A DNA stretch of 64,000 bases from assembly GCF_001184025.1 (NCBI RefSeq), contig NZ_BBYG01000010.1, forward strand, positions 124,001-188,000, written 5' to 3'. The notes beneath the pieces were generated by a model. It saw only the letters and a program-made list of their open reading frames with translations. It did not search any database and was not told the DNA's origin. A program made the translations under genes and the position numbers. Shown here piece after piece: positions 8,367 to 16,433 of this stretch; within the stretch, counting starts at the first letter, position 1, and each line of letters begins with the position of its first letter. Source of the stretch: Streptomyces maremycinicus. Its GTDB lineage: Bacteria; Actinomycetota; Actinomycetes; Streptomycetales; Streptomycetaceae.

Positions 8367-8587
8367 CGAGTGGAATCGCCTGTGAAGCATTGCCCGGCGC
8401 CCGGTCCTGCCATCTGACATCGCTGGCCCCGACCATCGGGCCGGCAAGGGGGGCCATGTCTCCCTCGACTCCTGCGGTTCCTGGGCTCGGTCCCGGAAAG
8501 CCTTCGTAGATCGTCATACGTCAAATACCCTGATCGCGCGCGTTGTTGACGTGGTGCATGGTGAAGTCGGCGAGATTAGGGGGCGCA

Positions 8588-11341
8588 GTGGCGGCGGTGT
8601 TCGTCGACCGTGAAGACAGCCTGGACGTGATCGGGAGTGTCGCGAGGAGGCTGGAAGGGGGCACCAGCAGCGTCCTGGTCGTCGAGGGCGACTCGGGCAT
8701 GGGTAAAACGTTCCTACTGGCCGAGGTATGTCGCAGGTCGTCCGGCGGAGCCTGCCGTGTGGTGCTGGTCAGTTGCGTGCCAGGGCTTGGCAGGGGAGGC
8801 GAATACGGACCGTTCCTCGACGCCCTCGCGGAGCTGAGCTCAGCCCCGCGTGCCGGGAAGCGCAGGTCGAGGTGGGCCCGCGCGCTGGGACGAGGAGCCG
8901 TCTCCGCCGCGCCGGCGTTGGTGTCCCTCGCGATCCCCGGAATCGGCGGCGTGGTCGACGCGGGAACCGTGGCGGTCAAGTCGGCCCTCGCCACCGGGTC
9001 CCTTCCGGCGGACAGCTTGGGTTCGGTGCGGACCATCATGGCCCACCAGATCAGCGAGGCATTGTTGGCGGAGGCGCGCGACGGTGCACCGCTTCTGCTG
9101 CTGATCGATGACATCCAGTTGTTCGACGAGGGGAGCCGTGAGCTCCTGCACATACTGCTGCGCAAGCTCGAAGGCGAGCCGCTCAGCCTGGTGCTGGGCC
9201 TCGGCTCCTATACGTCGACGACGGCGAGTGGCGCGGAGATGGAGCAACTGCTCCGCATGTGGGAGTCGAGGCACAACCTGCTGATCGCCCGGCACCAGAT
9301 GGGGTCCCTGCCGGACTGGGCCGTTGGTGACCTTGTCTTGGCCAGGCTGGAGGGCCAGGACGTTCCCGTCGGCTTCGCCGAGCAGGTGCACTCGGTGACC
9401 GGTGGGCGCCCCGTCTTCGTGGACCAGGTCCTGAAGCTGTGGCGCCCCGGCTACGGGACAGACGTACCACTGCCGAACGAACTGCCGCACGCAGTGAGGG
9501 AACGATTCCAGGGTATCGACTCCGAAGCCCAGGAACTGCTTGTTCTCGGGGCCACCGCTGGCCAGTTCTTCTTCTCACACACGCTCGCCGAAGTGACAGG
9601 GATGCCCCAGATCCGCGTTCAGGATCTGCTGCACGGCGTGGCGCGCGACCACGGACTGGTGCGCGAGCGGCGCCGTGCGGACATGCCCCGCTGGGCGGAG
9701 GGACTGCACATCGACTGGTACGACTTCGAGCACCGAGCCCTCCAGCGGTGCATCCGCGAAGGGCATCAGGACGAGGGAGCGCGGCTGCTGAGGCACGCCC
9801 AAGTGGCCGAGGCCCTGGAGAGACTGCCGCGGGCCGGCGAGGATCTTCCGCGTGAGGTCCGCGTCATGGTCGCCGACCACCTGCGCGCGGCCGGGCCTTC
9901 CCGTGCTGCCGCGAGCGCCGGCGCCCACTACCGACTCGCCCGGTCCGTGGCCGTGGACGAGCTGGCGTTCGTCCAGGCCGAGAAGTACTGCGAGACGGCC
10001 CTCGACTCGGCCCGGCAGCTACCTCTGGGAGACCCGCAACGCGACCGTCTGCTGGTGGAGGCGGCCGAACTGCTGCTGAGCCTCACCGAGGTGCGCTGGA
10101 AGGGCAGCGGGAGCGAAGCGGAGTCTCCCAGCATCGACACGCTCGCGGCTGAGGCCGAGGAATCGGCCCGCCGCCTCGGTGACCCGCTGCTGATGGCCCG
10201 CACCGCGCTGCTGCGCGGCAAGACACTGCTGGCAGTACGCGGTCTTGATCCCTCGCTGGAGAAACACCAGGAGGCTGTCGCTCTCGCCCGCGAGTGCGGT
10301 CCGGAGGGCACCGAAGTGCTCTACGTAGCACTTGTCGAGTACGGCCGCCAGCTGCCCAAGCGTGACCTGGAAGCCGGCCTGAGGGTGTTGTTCGAGGCCG
10401 AGGAACTCTACGCCTCCGCCGCCGAACTCGGTGATGTCGCGAGCCCGCTGCTCCAGCACGCGCGCAACCTCAACGAAATGCAGATCGGCGTCAACCTCTT
10501 CGACGCGAGCCGCTTCGACGAAGCCCTGCATCGGCTGCTGCGCTGCGTGGAACGGTTGAGTGGTGAGGCGATGCGCGGCGAGCTGCCCATAGCGCTGAAC
10601 TACCTCGCTCAACTGCACATCGCCATGGGCGACATGGAGGAGGCGGAGGCCGCGCTGGCCAGAGCGCTGGCCTTCGAGGAGGAGTACCAGGAAGAGCGCG
10701 AGAGCATCAGCGGCTGGCACGCGTACAACAACGCGCTCCTAGCCATGATCGCCTCCCGCACACCCGAGCGCGCGCCAGAGGCGCTCCGGCGGATCCGGGC
10801 AGCATGGCTGGAGACGCAGGAGACGTGGCTGGTCAACCTGGTGCCCATCGTCCGCAACCTGTACGTGGACGTGCTCATGGCCGTGGGGGAGGACTCCAGG
10901 CTGGCGCTCCAGCTGATCGGGGACACCCTCGTCGAGACCGAGACCACGAAGATGGAGCGCAGCCGCATCGCCGCGTTCTGCCTGCGCAGCCGTCTCCGGC
11001 TCGCGGAGGGCGATGCCCGGAGCGCGCTGGAGGACGCCCGGGCGGCGTACGCGATCCTCGAAGAGCGGGGTGCGATGCCCGCCCTGCGTACGGAAGAAGT
11101 GCTGTACGACGTCTCACGCGCCCTGGCCGCCGACGGCGCCGACGAGGAAGCCGCCGACCTGCTGGAGCGGGCCCGTGCCGAGGTCCGCCGCAAGGCGGAC
11201 AGCATCGGCGACCCACATCGGCGGGCACACTTCCTGAACGCCGTACCGCTCAACCAGGTTCTGTTCGCGGACGTGCCGTCGGTATCCGGCGGGTTCGCGG
11301 TTACAGTGCGGGACCAGGGTGATTCGCAGACGCAGGAGTAG
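8588..11341 (+). CDS. STAND-like NTPase with TPR-type C-terminus
   Basis: A protein of about 917 residues. ATPase features are Walker A GDSGMGKT (34-41) and Walker B LLLLIDDIQ (about 169-176), in the layout of MalT/LAL-type NTPases. From about residue 400 to the end the sequence is a run of amphipathic helices rich in Ala/Leu/Glu (for example LNYLAQLHIAMGDMEEAEAA), as in tetratricopeptide sensor arrays. There is no LuxR DNA-binding tail, so it is not a LAL transcription factor. GTG 8588 is chosen for AGGGGG just upstream; ATG 8558 is an in-frame alternative. The next gene, 17 bp on, is a QueD homologue, so the pair probably acts together. STAND NTPases often sense invaders; a defence role here is inference. 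Confidence 0.75.
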   Translation: MAAVFVDREDSLDVIGSVARRLEGGTSSVLVVEGDSGMGKTFLLAEVCRRSSGGACRVVLVSCVPGLGRGGEYGPFLDALAELSSAPRAGKRRSRWARALGRGAVSAAPALVSLAIPGIGGVVDAGTVAVKSALATGSLPADSLGSVRTIMAHQISEALLAEARDGAPLLLLIDDIQLFDEGSRELLHILLRKLEGEPLSLVLGLGSYTSTTASGAEMEQLLRMWESRHNLLIARHQMGSLPDWAVGDLVLARLEGQDVPVGFAEQVHSVTGGRPVFVDQVLKLWRPGYGTDVPLPNELPHAVRERFQGIDSEAQELLVLGATAGQFFFSHTLAEVTGMPQIRVQDLLHGVARDHGLVRERRRADMPRWAEGLHIDWYDFEHRALQRCIREGHQDEGARLLRHAQVAEALERLPRAGEDLPREVRVMVADHLRAAGPSRAAASAGAHYRLARSVAVDELAFVQAEKYCETALDSARQLPLGDPQRDRLLVEAAELLLSLTEVRWKGSGSEAESPSIDTLAAEAEESARRLGDPLLMARTALLRGKTLLAVRGLDPSLEKHQEAVALARECGPEGTEVLYVALVEYGRQLPKRDLEAGLRVLFEAEELYASAAELGDVASPLLQHARNLNEMQIGVNLFDASRFDEALHRLLRCVERLSGEAMRGELPIALNYLAQLHIAMGDMEEAEAALARALAFEEEYQEERESISGWHAYNNALLAMIASRTPERAPEALRRIRAAWLETQETWLVNLVPIVRNLYVDVLMAVGEDSRLALQLIGDTLVETETTKMERSRIAAFCLRSRLRLAEGDARSALEDARAAYAILEERGAMPALRTEEVLYDVSRALAADGADEEAADLLERARAEVRRKADSIGDPHRRAHFLNAVPLNQVLFADVPSVSGGFAVTVRDQGDSQTQE

Positions 11342-11615
11342 AGGGGGAGGCGGAAATCGTGTTCACCATAACCAAGGAGTTCCACTTCTCCGCGAGCCAC
11401 GTGCTCGACCAGCTGCCCGCGTGGCACCCTTGCGCGCGCATGCACGGCCACAACTACATCGTGGTGCTCGAACTCTCTGCCGAGGACGACGCGCTGACCC
11501 CTGCGGGATTCGTACGGGATTACAGGGATCTCGACGCGTTCAAAAAATGGATGGACGACACCCTCGATCACCGGCACCTCAATGAAGCGATGGGGGGGTG
11601 CCTCTATGTCTTTGG

Positions 11616-12818
11616 TCAAGTGAGGCGTGGGGTTCGGGGTTCGTAGAAGGTGCCGTCGCGGAGGATCGCGAACAGCACGTTGATCCGTTGTCGGGCCAGG
11701 CGGAGAAGGGCTTGCGTGTGGGTTTTCCCGCGGGCCCGGCATTTGTCGTAGTAGGTGCGGGAGGCGGGGTCGTGCAGGGCGGCGAACGCGGAGAGGAACA
11801 TCGCGCGTTTGAGCTGCCGGTTGCCGCCTCTGGGTGCGTGTTCGCCGTGGATCGAGGTCCCCGACGACTTCGTGGTCGGGGCGAGGCCGGCGTAGGAGGC
11901 GAGGTGGGCGGCGGTGGGGAAGCTGGTGCCGTCGCCGACGGTGACCAGTAAGGTGGCGGCGGTCCTGACCGCGACCCCCGGAATCGAGGTCAGGACCGGG
12001 GAAAGAGGGTGGGCCTCCAGCAGCTGTCCGATCTGCGTTTCCAGGGCTCGTCGCTGTTCGTGGACGGCAGCGAGGGAGCGGGCCAGGGACGGGATCACGA
12101 TGTCGAGGGTGCCGGTGCCGGGGACTACAACGGTCTGCTCGTCGAGCGCGTCGAAGACCTCGTCGATCAGCCGGGCGGCCATGCGCGGGGCCTTGGGCCG
12201 GATCACCTCGACGAGCCTGCGTCGACCGGCCTTTCGCAGCGCGGCCGGGGAACCGTGGCGTTCCAGCAGCCAGGTCACGGCCTGGTGGTCCAGACGGGGG
12301 CCCAGGACGCGTTCCAGGCTGGGGTGGAACTGGGTCAGCAGGCCGCGTATCCGGTTGGAGGTGCGGGTTGCCTCGGCCGCGAGGTCCTGGTCGAAGCCCA
12401 CCAGGACGGTCAGTTCGGCGGTGATCTCGTCGGTCAGTTCCAACGAGCGCAGGGTGTGCGGCATGGTCCGTGCGGCGTCCGCAATCACTGCGGCGTCCTT
12501 CGCGTCGGTCTTCGCCTCGCCCGGGTAGAGGTCGGCGATCCGCCGCATGGACAAGCCGGGCAGGTAGGCGACCTTGCAGCCGGCGTAGCGGGCGACGGTC
12601 AGGGGCAGGGCGCCGATCGAGGCCGGCTGGTCCACGATGACCAGGACGGTGCCGAACTTCGCGGCCAGCTTGTCGAAGACGGCCCGCAGCTTCGGCTCGC
12701 TGTTGGGCAGCTGCTTGTCGAAGACCTTCTTGCCGGCCGTGGTGAGGCCGTGCCCGTGGTGAGCGCTTTTGCCGACGTCCAGGCCGAGGAAGACGCCCAC
12801 GTCGTCGATGTCGTACAA
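11616..12818 (-). CDS. IS110-family transposase (DEDD / Transposase_20)
   Basis: A 400-residue protein starting at TTG 12818 with GGGAGGA a few bases upstream. The N-terminal DEDD domain opens with VFLGLDVGKSAHHGHGL (first acidic residue) and contains TDAKDAAVIADAAR further on. The C-terminal Transposase_20 domain has the usual LTSIPGVAVRTAATLLV and LASYAGLAPTTKSSG, with the catalytic serine expected in the SGTSIHGEH region. Length matches the family. The enzyme recombines the IS with target DNA under guidance of an element-encoded RNA. It appears intact, so the insertion in queD could still be mobile. Confidence 0.93.
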   Translation of the reverse strand: MYDIDDVGVFLGLDVGKSAHHGHGLTTAGKKVFDKQLPNSEPKLRAVFDKLAAKFGTVLVIVDQPASIGALPLTVARYAGCKVAYLPGLSMRRIADLYPGEAKTDAKDAAVIADAARTMPHTLRSLELTDEITAELTVLVGFDQDLAAEATRTSNRIRGLLTQFHPSLERVLGPRLDHQAVTWLLERHGSPAALRKAGRRRLVEVIRPKAPRMAARLIDEVFDALDEQTVVVPGTGTLDIVIPSLARSLAAVHEQRRALETQIGQLLEAHPLSPVLTSIPGVAVRTAATLLVTVGDGTSFPTAAHLASYAGLAPTTKSSGTSIHGEHAPRGGNRQLKRAMFLSAFAALHDPASRTYYDKCRARGKTHTQALLRLARQRINVLFAILRDGTFYEPRTPRLT

Positions 12819-13076
12819 GCCGTCCTCCCGAACGGGGTTCGTGCGGTGCTGGCCGGGCGTTGGCGTCGTATGCGCGCATCCACGTTATGCAGACCTGCCG
12901 CCCGAGCGGCCGGGCATTGCACCAGGCCAGGCGGTGTCGGACCTCTCATCAGCGTCTCCAACGGCGCCTCTCGGGCCCGGTGACACCACCCCCCAGGTCA
13001 TCCCTTCGACAGGGGGGAACAGTCATGCCGGGCCCGGAAGCCAGCAGTCCCATTGCGGAACCGCGAAAAAGATAAC
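12819..13076 (-). ncRNA. Candidate bridge RNA region of the IS110 element
   Basis: The 5' non-coding end of the IS contains a long hairpin with perfect 8-bp arms (12973-12980 and 13028-13035, GGGCCCGG/CCGGGCCC) extended by TGAC/GTCA. Inside it is an internal loop whose two sides carry C6 (RNA-sense, from 13012-13017) and G6 plus U (from 12988-12994). The insertion site is a run of G followed by TAC. Complementary and identical sequences facing each other in one loop are what a target-binding loop of a bridge RNA should look like. A second, smaller hairpin (GCGG/CCGC) lies near the outer end. Prediction from sequence only. Confidence 0.5.
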
Positions 13077-13448
13077 GGGGGTACTCCCCCTCGGCGGAGA
13101 ACCTCGCCAAGTGGATCTTCGACAGGTGGCGTGACGAGGTGCCTGAACTCACGGCGGTGAAGGTATCGGAGACACCCAAGACATGGGCGGTCTACCGGCC
13201 GTAGTGGCGACTTTCCCGCTTCGAACGGTTCCGCTCCCTCAGACGCCGGCCGCATTCAACTGTTCGGCCTGGAAGGGCCGATTGCCGCACGGCACTCGGT
13301 CTACGAGCTTCCTCGTCGTACACGTGAATTGACGGCGACAAGGGGCTGATCAGACGCCCGAAAGAACCGTCGGCGGGGGCGACCTGCCAGTCAGCAGAGG
13401 GCCGCCCCGGCTCTCGGGGCAGCCCTCGGTGTTCGAAGTGCGTGATCG

Positions 13449-13868
13449 TCAGTTGGCGGCCAGGTGGTTGGCGAGGTGCAGCGCGTCTGTCGCCACGGAC
13501 AGCGCGGAGTGAAGGCCGATGACCTCGTGGAGGGTGGGGTGTACGACGGGGATCCAGTCGCCGTGAAGTGCCGGCCACCTGGCGAGGAGGACCTCCGCCG
13601 AGGCCAGACCGAGGTGAGCGGTCACGTCCATTCCGCCCCCCAATCCGGGCTCCCAGCTGAGCAGGATCGAACCGGGGCCGAGTCGGCGGGGTTCCAGGTC
13701 GGATATCCACACCGTGTGGATCGGCTGCGTGGGGTGCGGAGGGACGCGGCGGAGGAGGGCACCGCGTGCGGATCGCGGCATCGGGCTCTGGACGACGTCG
13801 CGGAGGACCATGTAGCGCGAGGAGCTGACCGGTGGAACAGCGGGCTGCGTGCGGGGATGGCAGCTCAT
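13449..13868 (-). CDS. Hypothetical protein
   Basis: A 139-residue protein. ATG 13868 overlaps the stop of the upstream gene (ATGA), showing an operon read leftward from 14514. The C-terminal part is a regular helical stretch (LHSALSVATDALHLANHL) and the middle has strand-like HTVWISDLEPRRLGPGS. I do not recognise a family. Neighbours suggest an element-specific accessory operon together with the DUF317-like protein. Confidence 0.6.
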   Translation of the reverse strand: MSCHPRTQPAVPPVSSSRYMVLRDVVQSPMPRSARGALLRRVPPHPTQPIHTVWISDLEPRRLGPGSILLSWEPGLGGGMDVTAHLGLASAEVLLARWPALHGDWIPVVHPTLHEVIGLHSALSVATDALHLANHLAAN

Positions 13869-14089
13869 ACGTCGGACCAATCCAGCTTGGTGCGGACTGC
13901 GGATGGCAGCACACCCTCCTGGCCGTTCTCGGCTATGTAGACGGCTCCGTTCGATCCGGTGATCTCCACGATGCGGCCGATGCGGTGGGCATAGGGCCAG
14001 TCGGGATTGATGGCGAAGTACGCGGGCAGCTCGGGGTCGAAGGTCTGAAGCTGATGGACCAGTTGGCCAACGGTGATCTTGTGGGGCAA
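13865..14089 (-). CDS. Small conserved hypothetical protein
   Basis: A 74-residue protein beginning at TTG 14089 with GGAG 6 nt ahead. It has a short helix (TVGQLVHQLQTFDPEL) followed by AYFAINPDWPYAHRIGRIVE and a GAVYIAENGQ strand region. The opening is like small Streptomyces proteins that begin MTVGQLI, often found with DUF317 genes. Function unknown. Its stop overlaps the next start. Confidence 0.65.
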   Translation of the reverse strand: MPHKITVGQLVHQLQTFDPELPAYFAINPDWPYAHRIGRIVEITGSNGAVYIAENGQEGVLPSAVRTKLDWSDV

Positions 14090-14142
14090 GACAGTCTCCT
14101 GGACGCCGGTCGGACAGGACAGTGGTTGCTGACGGGCGGGTG

Positions 14143-14514
14143 TCACACACAGGTGCAGTAGCGGGTGGGGCAGATGACCAGAGCGGCGAGGAACCCGGCG
14201 ACGGCCTGTGCCGGGGTGTCCGGCCCGAAGGTCTGGCGCCAGGCCGTGCTGCCGTCCTTGTCCGTGACGTGGACGTGCCACAGCTCGCCGCGCGCCGCCT
14301 CCCGGCTTTCGGGGAGGAAGCCCACGTACACACGTCGGTCGGGGCTGGAACAGTGGACGTTGCAGTCCAGGTCGGCGACGACGTCCCATCCCTGCTCTTT
14401 GAGAAGGTCGGTCACGGGTCGGGCGCAGTGGCATTCGAGGAGCCACTCACGCTCGCCGAGGGCGGGCGGAGGAAGCTCGGCGAGCGGCCGGAACGTGGTG
14501 GTGGTGAGCGTCAC
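14143..14514 (-). CDS. DUF317 (SPDY-type) domain protein
   Basis: A 123-residue protein from GTG 14514 with GAAGGG upstream. It contains GWDVVADLDCNVHCSSPDRR followed by a second strand block VYVGFLPES and the C-terminal TPAQAVAGFLAAL. This is the DUF317 pattern (a domain almost confined to Streptomyces and its mobile DNA), here as one unit. The last residues PTRYCTCV hold two extra cysteines. Function unknown; it heads a three-gene leftward operon. The related two-unit protein lies at 16434-17288. Confidence 0.7.
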   Translation of the reverse strand: MTLTTTTFRPLAELPPPALGEREWLLECHCARPVTDLLKEQGWDVVADLDCNVHCSSPDRRVYVGFLPESREAARGELWHVHVTDKDGSTAWRQTFGPDTPAQAVAGFLAALVICPTRYCTCV

Positions 14515-14760
14515 GAACAGAGAACCCTTCGTTGACCTGCTGTTTTTCCGGGCTCCCGTACGTTGACATGGTCTTGGGCGGGGTCTCCAGCCGTTGCGCA
14601 CGGTGGCCGTCTGCCGTGGGCGAACTGGCGGCGGGCGCGACGGCTGATGTCCGTCCAAGACGGAATGAATTGGCCGCTCCCTCTGCTGTCGCGGTAGTGG
14701 CCTTCGCAGAGCAGGCCGGAGATGGGGAGAGGGTCCGGCTTGGGCAGTGAGGAGATCCGT

Positions 14761-14895
14761 GTGTACGACGAGGTCGTCGATGACGTCGCGGCGGCGTCAT
14801 TGGGCCGATCCCGGATGGTGGATGGACGGCGGATCGAGCTCAGCGTGGAGGAGTTGGCGCGGTTGGTGGACGCCGAGGCCGACGGATCGCTGTGA
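14761..14895 (+). CDS. Small acidic hypothetical protein
   Basis: A 44-residue frame from GTG 14761 with GAGGAG about 7 nt upstream. An in-frame ATG at 14722 would give 57 residues but has no ribosome site at the right distance. The product ends VDGRRIELSVEELARLVDAE, an ordinary amphipathic helix. It is divergent from the DUF317-like operon and points into the restriction gene, which is on the other strand. Unknown function. Confidence 0.45.
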   Translation: MYDEVVDDVAAASLGRSRMVDGRRIELSVEELARLVDAEADGSL

Positions 14896-14997
14896 GCGGA
14901 CCTGTACCAGTGTGCTGGCATCGGCTAACGCCGTACAGACTGAGACGCGTTGCGCGGAGCGCCGTGATTCGGCGGGGCTTCGGCGATCGACCCGTTC

Positions 14998-16200
14998 CTA
15001 GACTGTGCCCGGCATCGCATTGTGGCGCTCCGCCGCGACGCGGAGCAGGGTCTTGCACAGTGCTTCGCGTGTGCGTCCACGCGTCTTCACAGCATGGCAG
15101 TTTGGACAGAGTGCCACCATTTGGCTTGGATGATCGCGACCACCGTTGGCAAGGTCCACCACGTGATCCACTTCAAGTATCGGATGCCTCCGATCGGTCA
15201 CATCGGCAGGCTGGCCCTTGCATTGCGGGTTCTCGCAGAGTCCATTGCTTCGGCCCAGGACGAGACGGCGGACGGCTCGTGAGCGCCTAGGACTTTGCGT
15301 GGTGCGGGAGACCCGTTCCCTTTGGGATTTCGCTTCCCGCTGCTCGACTAGCCTGCAGCCGCGCTCGTATTCGGCTGCCGTGATGAGCCACGGCTCTGGC
15401 GCTCGCTCGGTACTCTCAGAGAGATCGGCCGCCTCGATGTCGCCCAAACCAACGTCAGCGAGCAGTGGGGTGCAGTCGAGGCCGTCGAAGAAGGTGTCGA
15501 CAAGCTCGTCGATCACGGCAAGGCGGGTCACTTGGGATTCTCGGAACAGCTCGTACAGCGGCTCGGCCAAGCCTCCTAGCGGCTGGTTGACATCGAACCA
15601 GCGGCGTACCTTCGCGTCACCGTGTGCGGTGGGCACGAGCTCCGCGTAGTCGTGCAGTGCCCAGACTCCGACGCGGTAGAGAGATGCGATGGGATAGTCG
15701 GGGCGTGGCCGCTCTCCCCTCACACCGTGTCGCTCCAGGAGGGTCTTGAGGGCCTCCTCGGTTTCAGGCCAGGGAAGCAGCCGGGGCTCGCCGCGTAGGG
15801 CTCGGCCCATAGCCCACAGGAGTGCGATCGGTTGGTACAGGGCGGGGTGCCCGGAGGAACGGTTCACCTTCAGATGAGTGACTCGGTGGACGAGGTCGTC
15901 AAGCGTAAGACCGGTCACCGAATGTTCCGCCTCGATGTTGAAACCGAGACTCTTCAACAGTCCTGCAGCATGCGCCGCGCCACCGGAGAAGTCGCTCGCA
16001 GCCAGCGGCTGCTGACCTGACAAGAAGCCGTGTGCGACGCCCACGATCGCCTTGGAGTCGTACTGCTTACCCTTGTGAGACAGCAGGTAGCGGCGGGCGG
16101 GCCGGAAGCCGTGATGCTTGAGGAAGGCATCGCGGCCGAGTCGATCGCACTCTTCGATCGCCCTCTCGACCTCGCGGCGTGTTATGTCGGTCAGCGCCAT
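14998..16200 (-). CDS. ScoMcrA-like sulfur-binding-domain HNH endonuclease
   Basis: A 400-residue protein with three parts. Residues 1-90 match the ScoMcrA N-terminal head (AFLKHHGFRPARRYLLSHKG, YDSKAIVGVAHGFLSG). Residues about 95-280 match the DNA sulfur-binding domain (HLKVNRSSGHPALYQPIALL, with the Arg/His residues that contact phosphorothioate DNA in the family). Residues 310-400 are an HNH nuclease with C322, C327, EVDHV (H346) and CPNCH (365-369). ScoMcrA of S. coelicolor also has an SRA domain for methylcytosine; here there is no room for it. It is a type IV restriction enzyme that should cut phosphorothioate-modified DNA. It is transcribed alone, leftward. Confidence 0.85.
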   Translation of the reverse strand: MALTDITRREVERAIEECDRLGRDAFLKHHGFRPARRYLLSHKGKQYDSKAIVGVAHGFLSGQQPLAASDFSGGAAHAAGLLKSLGFNIEAEHSVTGLTLDDLVHRVTHLKVNRSSGHPALYQPIALLWAMGRALRGEPRLLPWPETEEALKTLLERHGVRGERPRPDYPIASLYRVGVWALHDYAELVPTAHGDAKVRRWFDVNQPLGGLAEPLYELFRESQVTRLAVIDELVDTFFDGLDCTPLLADVGLGDIEAADLSESTERAPEPWLITAAEYERGCRLVEQREAKSQRERVSRTTQSPRRSRAVRRLVLGRSNGLCENPQCKGQPADVTDRRHPILEVDHVVDLANGGRDHPSQMVALCPNCHAVKTRGRTREALCKTLLRVAAERHNAMPGTV

Positions 16201-16433
16201 GCCGGAACACTACGTGAAGGGGCTGACATGCCCCTTCCGCTACCACTGCATCACTCCAGCCACACCGCCGGTACGACTCTGCTGGATGTCCGCCGAGCCT
16301 CCGCCGATCTGCGATCCCCTGCAGCGGCGGGCTCGTCGGCGAAGGGGGAGTTGGCGCGATAGAGCGGAGAGACATACAGGTCTCCGTCGGAGCGGCGGTT
16401 GGCACGGTGGGACTTCAGGGCTGGGGGTGAGCG

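Larger units (their letters stand above)
11599..13076 (-). mobile_element. IS110-family insertion sequence inside queD
   Basis: About 1.48 kb of DNA splits queD at a run of G residues (seven G at 11592-11598 on the left, five G at 13077-13081 on the right), so the exact ends are ambiguous by a few bases. No inverted terminal repeats and no clear target duplication are visible, as expected for the IS110 family. The single gene is a DEDD transposase. The long non-coding end (about 260 bp) is on the 5' side of that gene and the 3' side is only about 17 bp, the arrangement of the IS110 group rather than IS1111. Confidence 0.85.
11359..13204 (+). pseudogene. queD: queD-like gene interrupted by an IS110-family element
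   Basis: The gene starts at GTG 11359 with GGAGG 8 nt upstream. The 5' part (to 11598) encodes the QueD fold start: His14 in FSASH, Cys25, and His29/His31 in MHGHNY (zinc ligands and catalytic cysteine), then DHRHLNEAMGG. The 3' part resumes at 13082 with YSPSAENLAKWIFDRWRD and ends at TAG 13202-13204. Removing the insert rejoins the frame exactly as ATG-GGG-GGG-TAC and gives a protein of about 120 residues, the normal QueD size. 6-carboxytetrahydropterin synthases act in the 7-deazaguanine pathway. All active-site residues are intact, so the break came only from the IS. Confidence 0.85.

Noticed and set aside
8588..11341. LAL-type LuxR regulator
   Set aside because: The NTPase layout fits, but the C-terminal LuxR helix-turn-helix is missing and TPR-like helices run to the end.
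8588..13204. QatABCD defence system
   Set aside because: Qat uses a QueC-like protein plus a TatD-like nuclease; here only a QueD-type protein is present.
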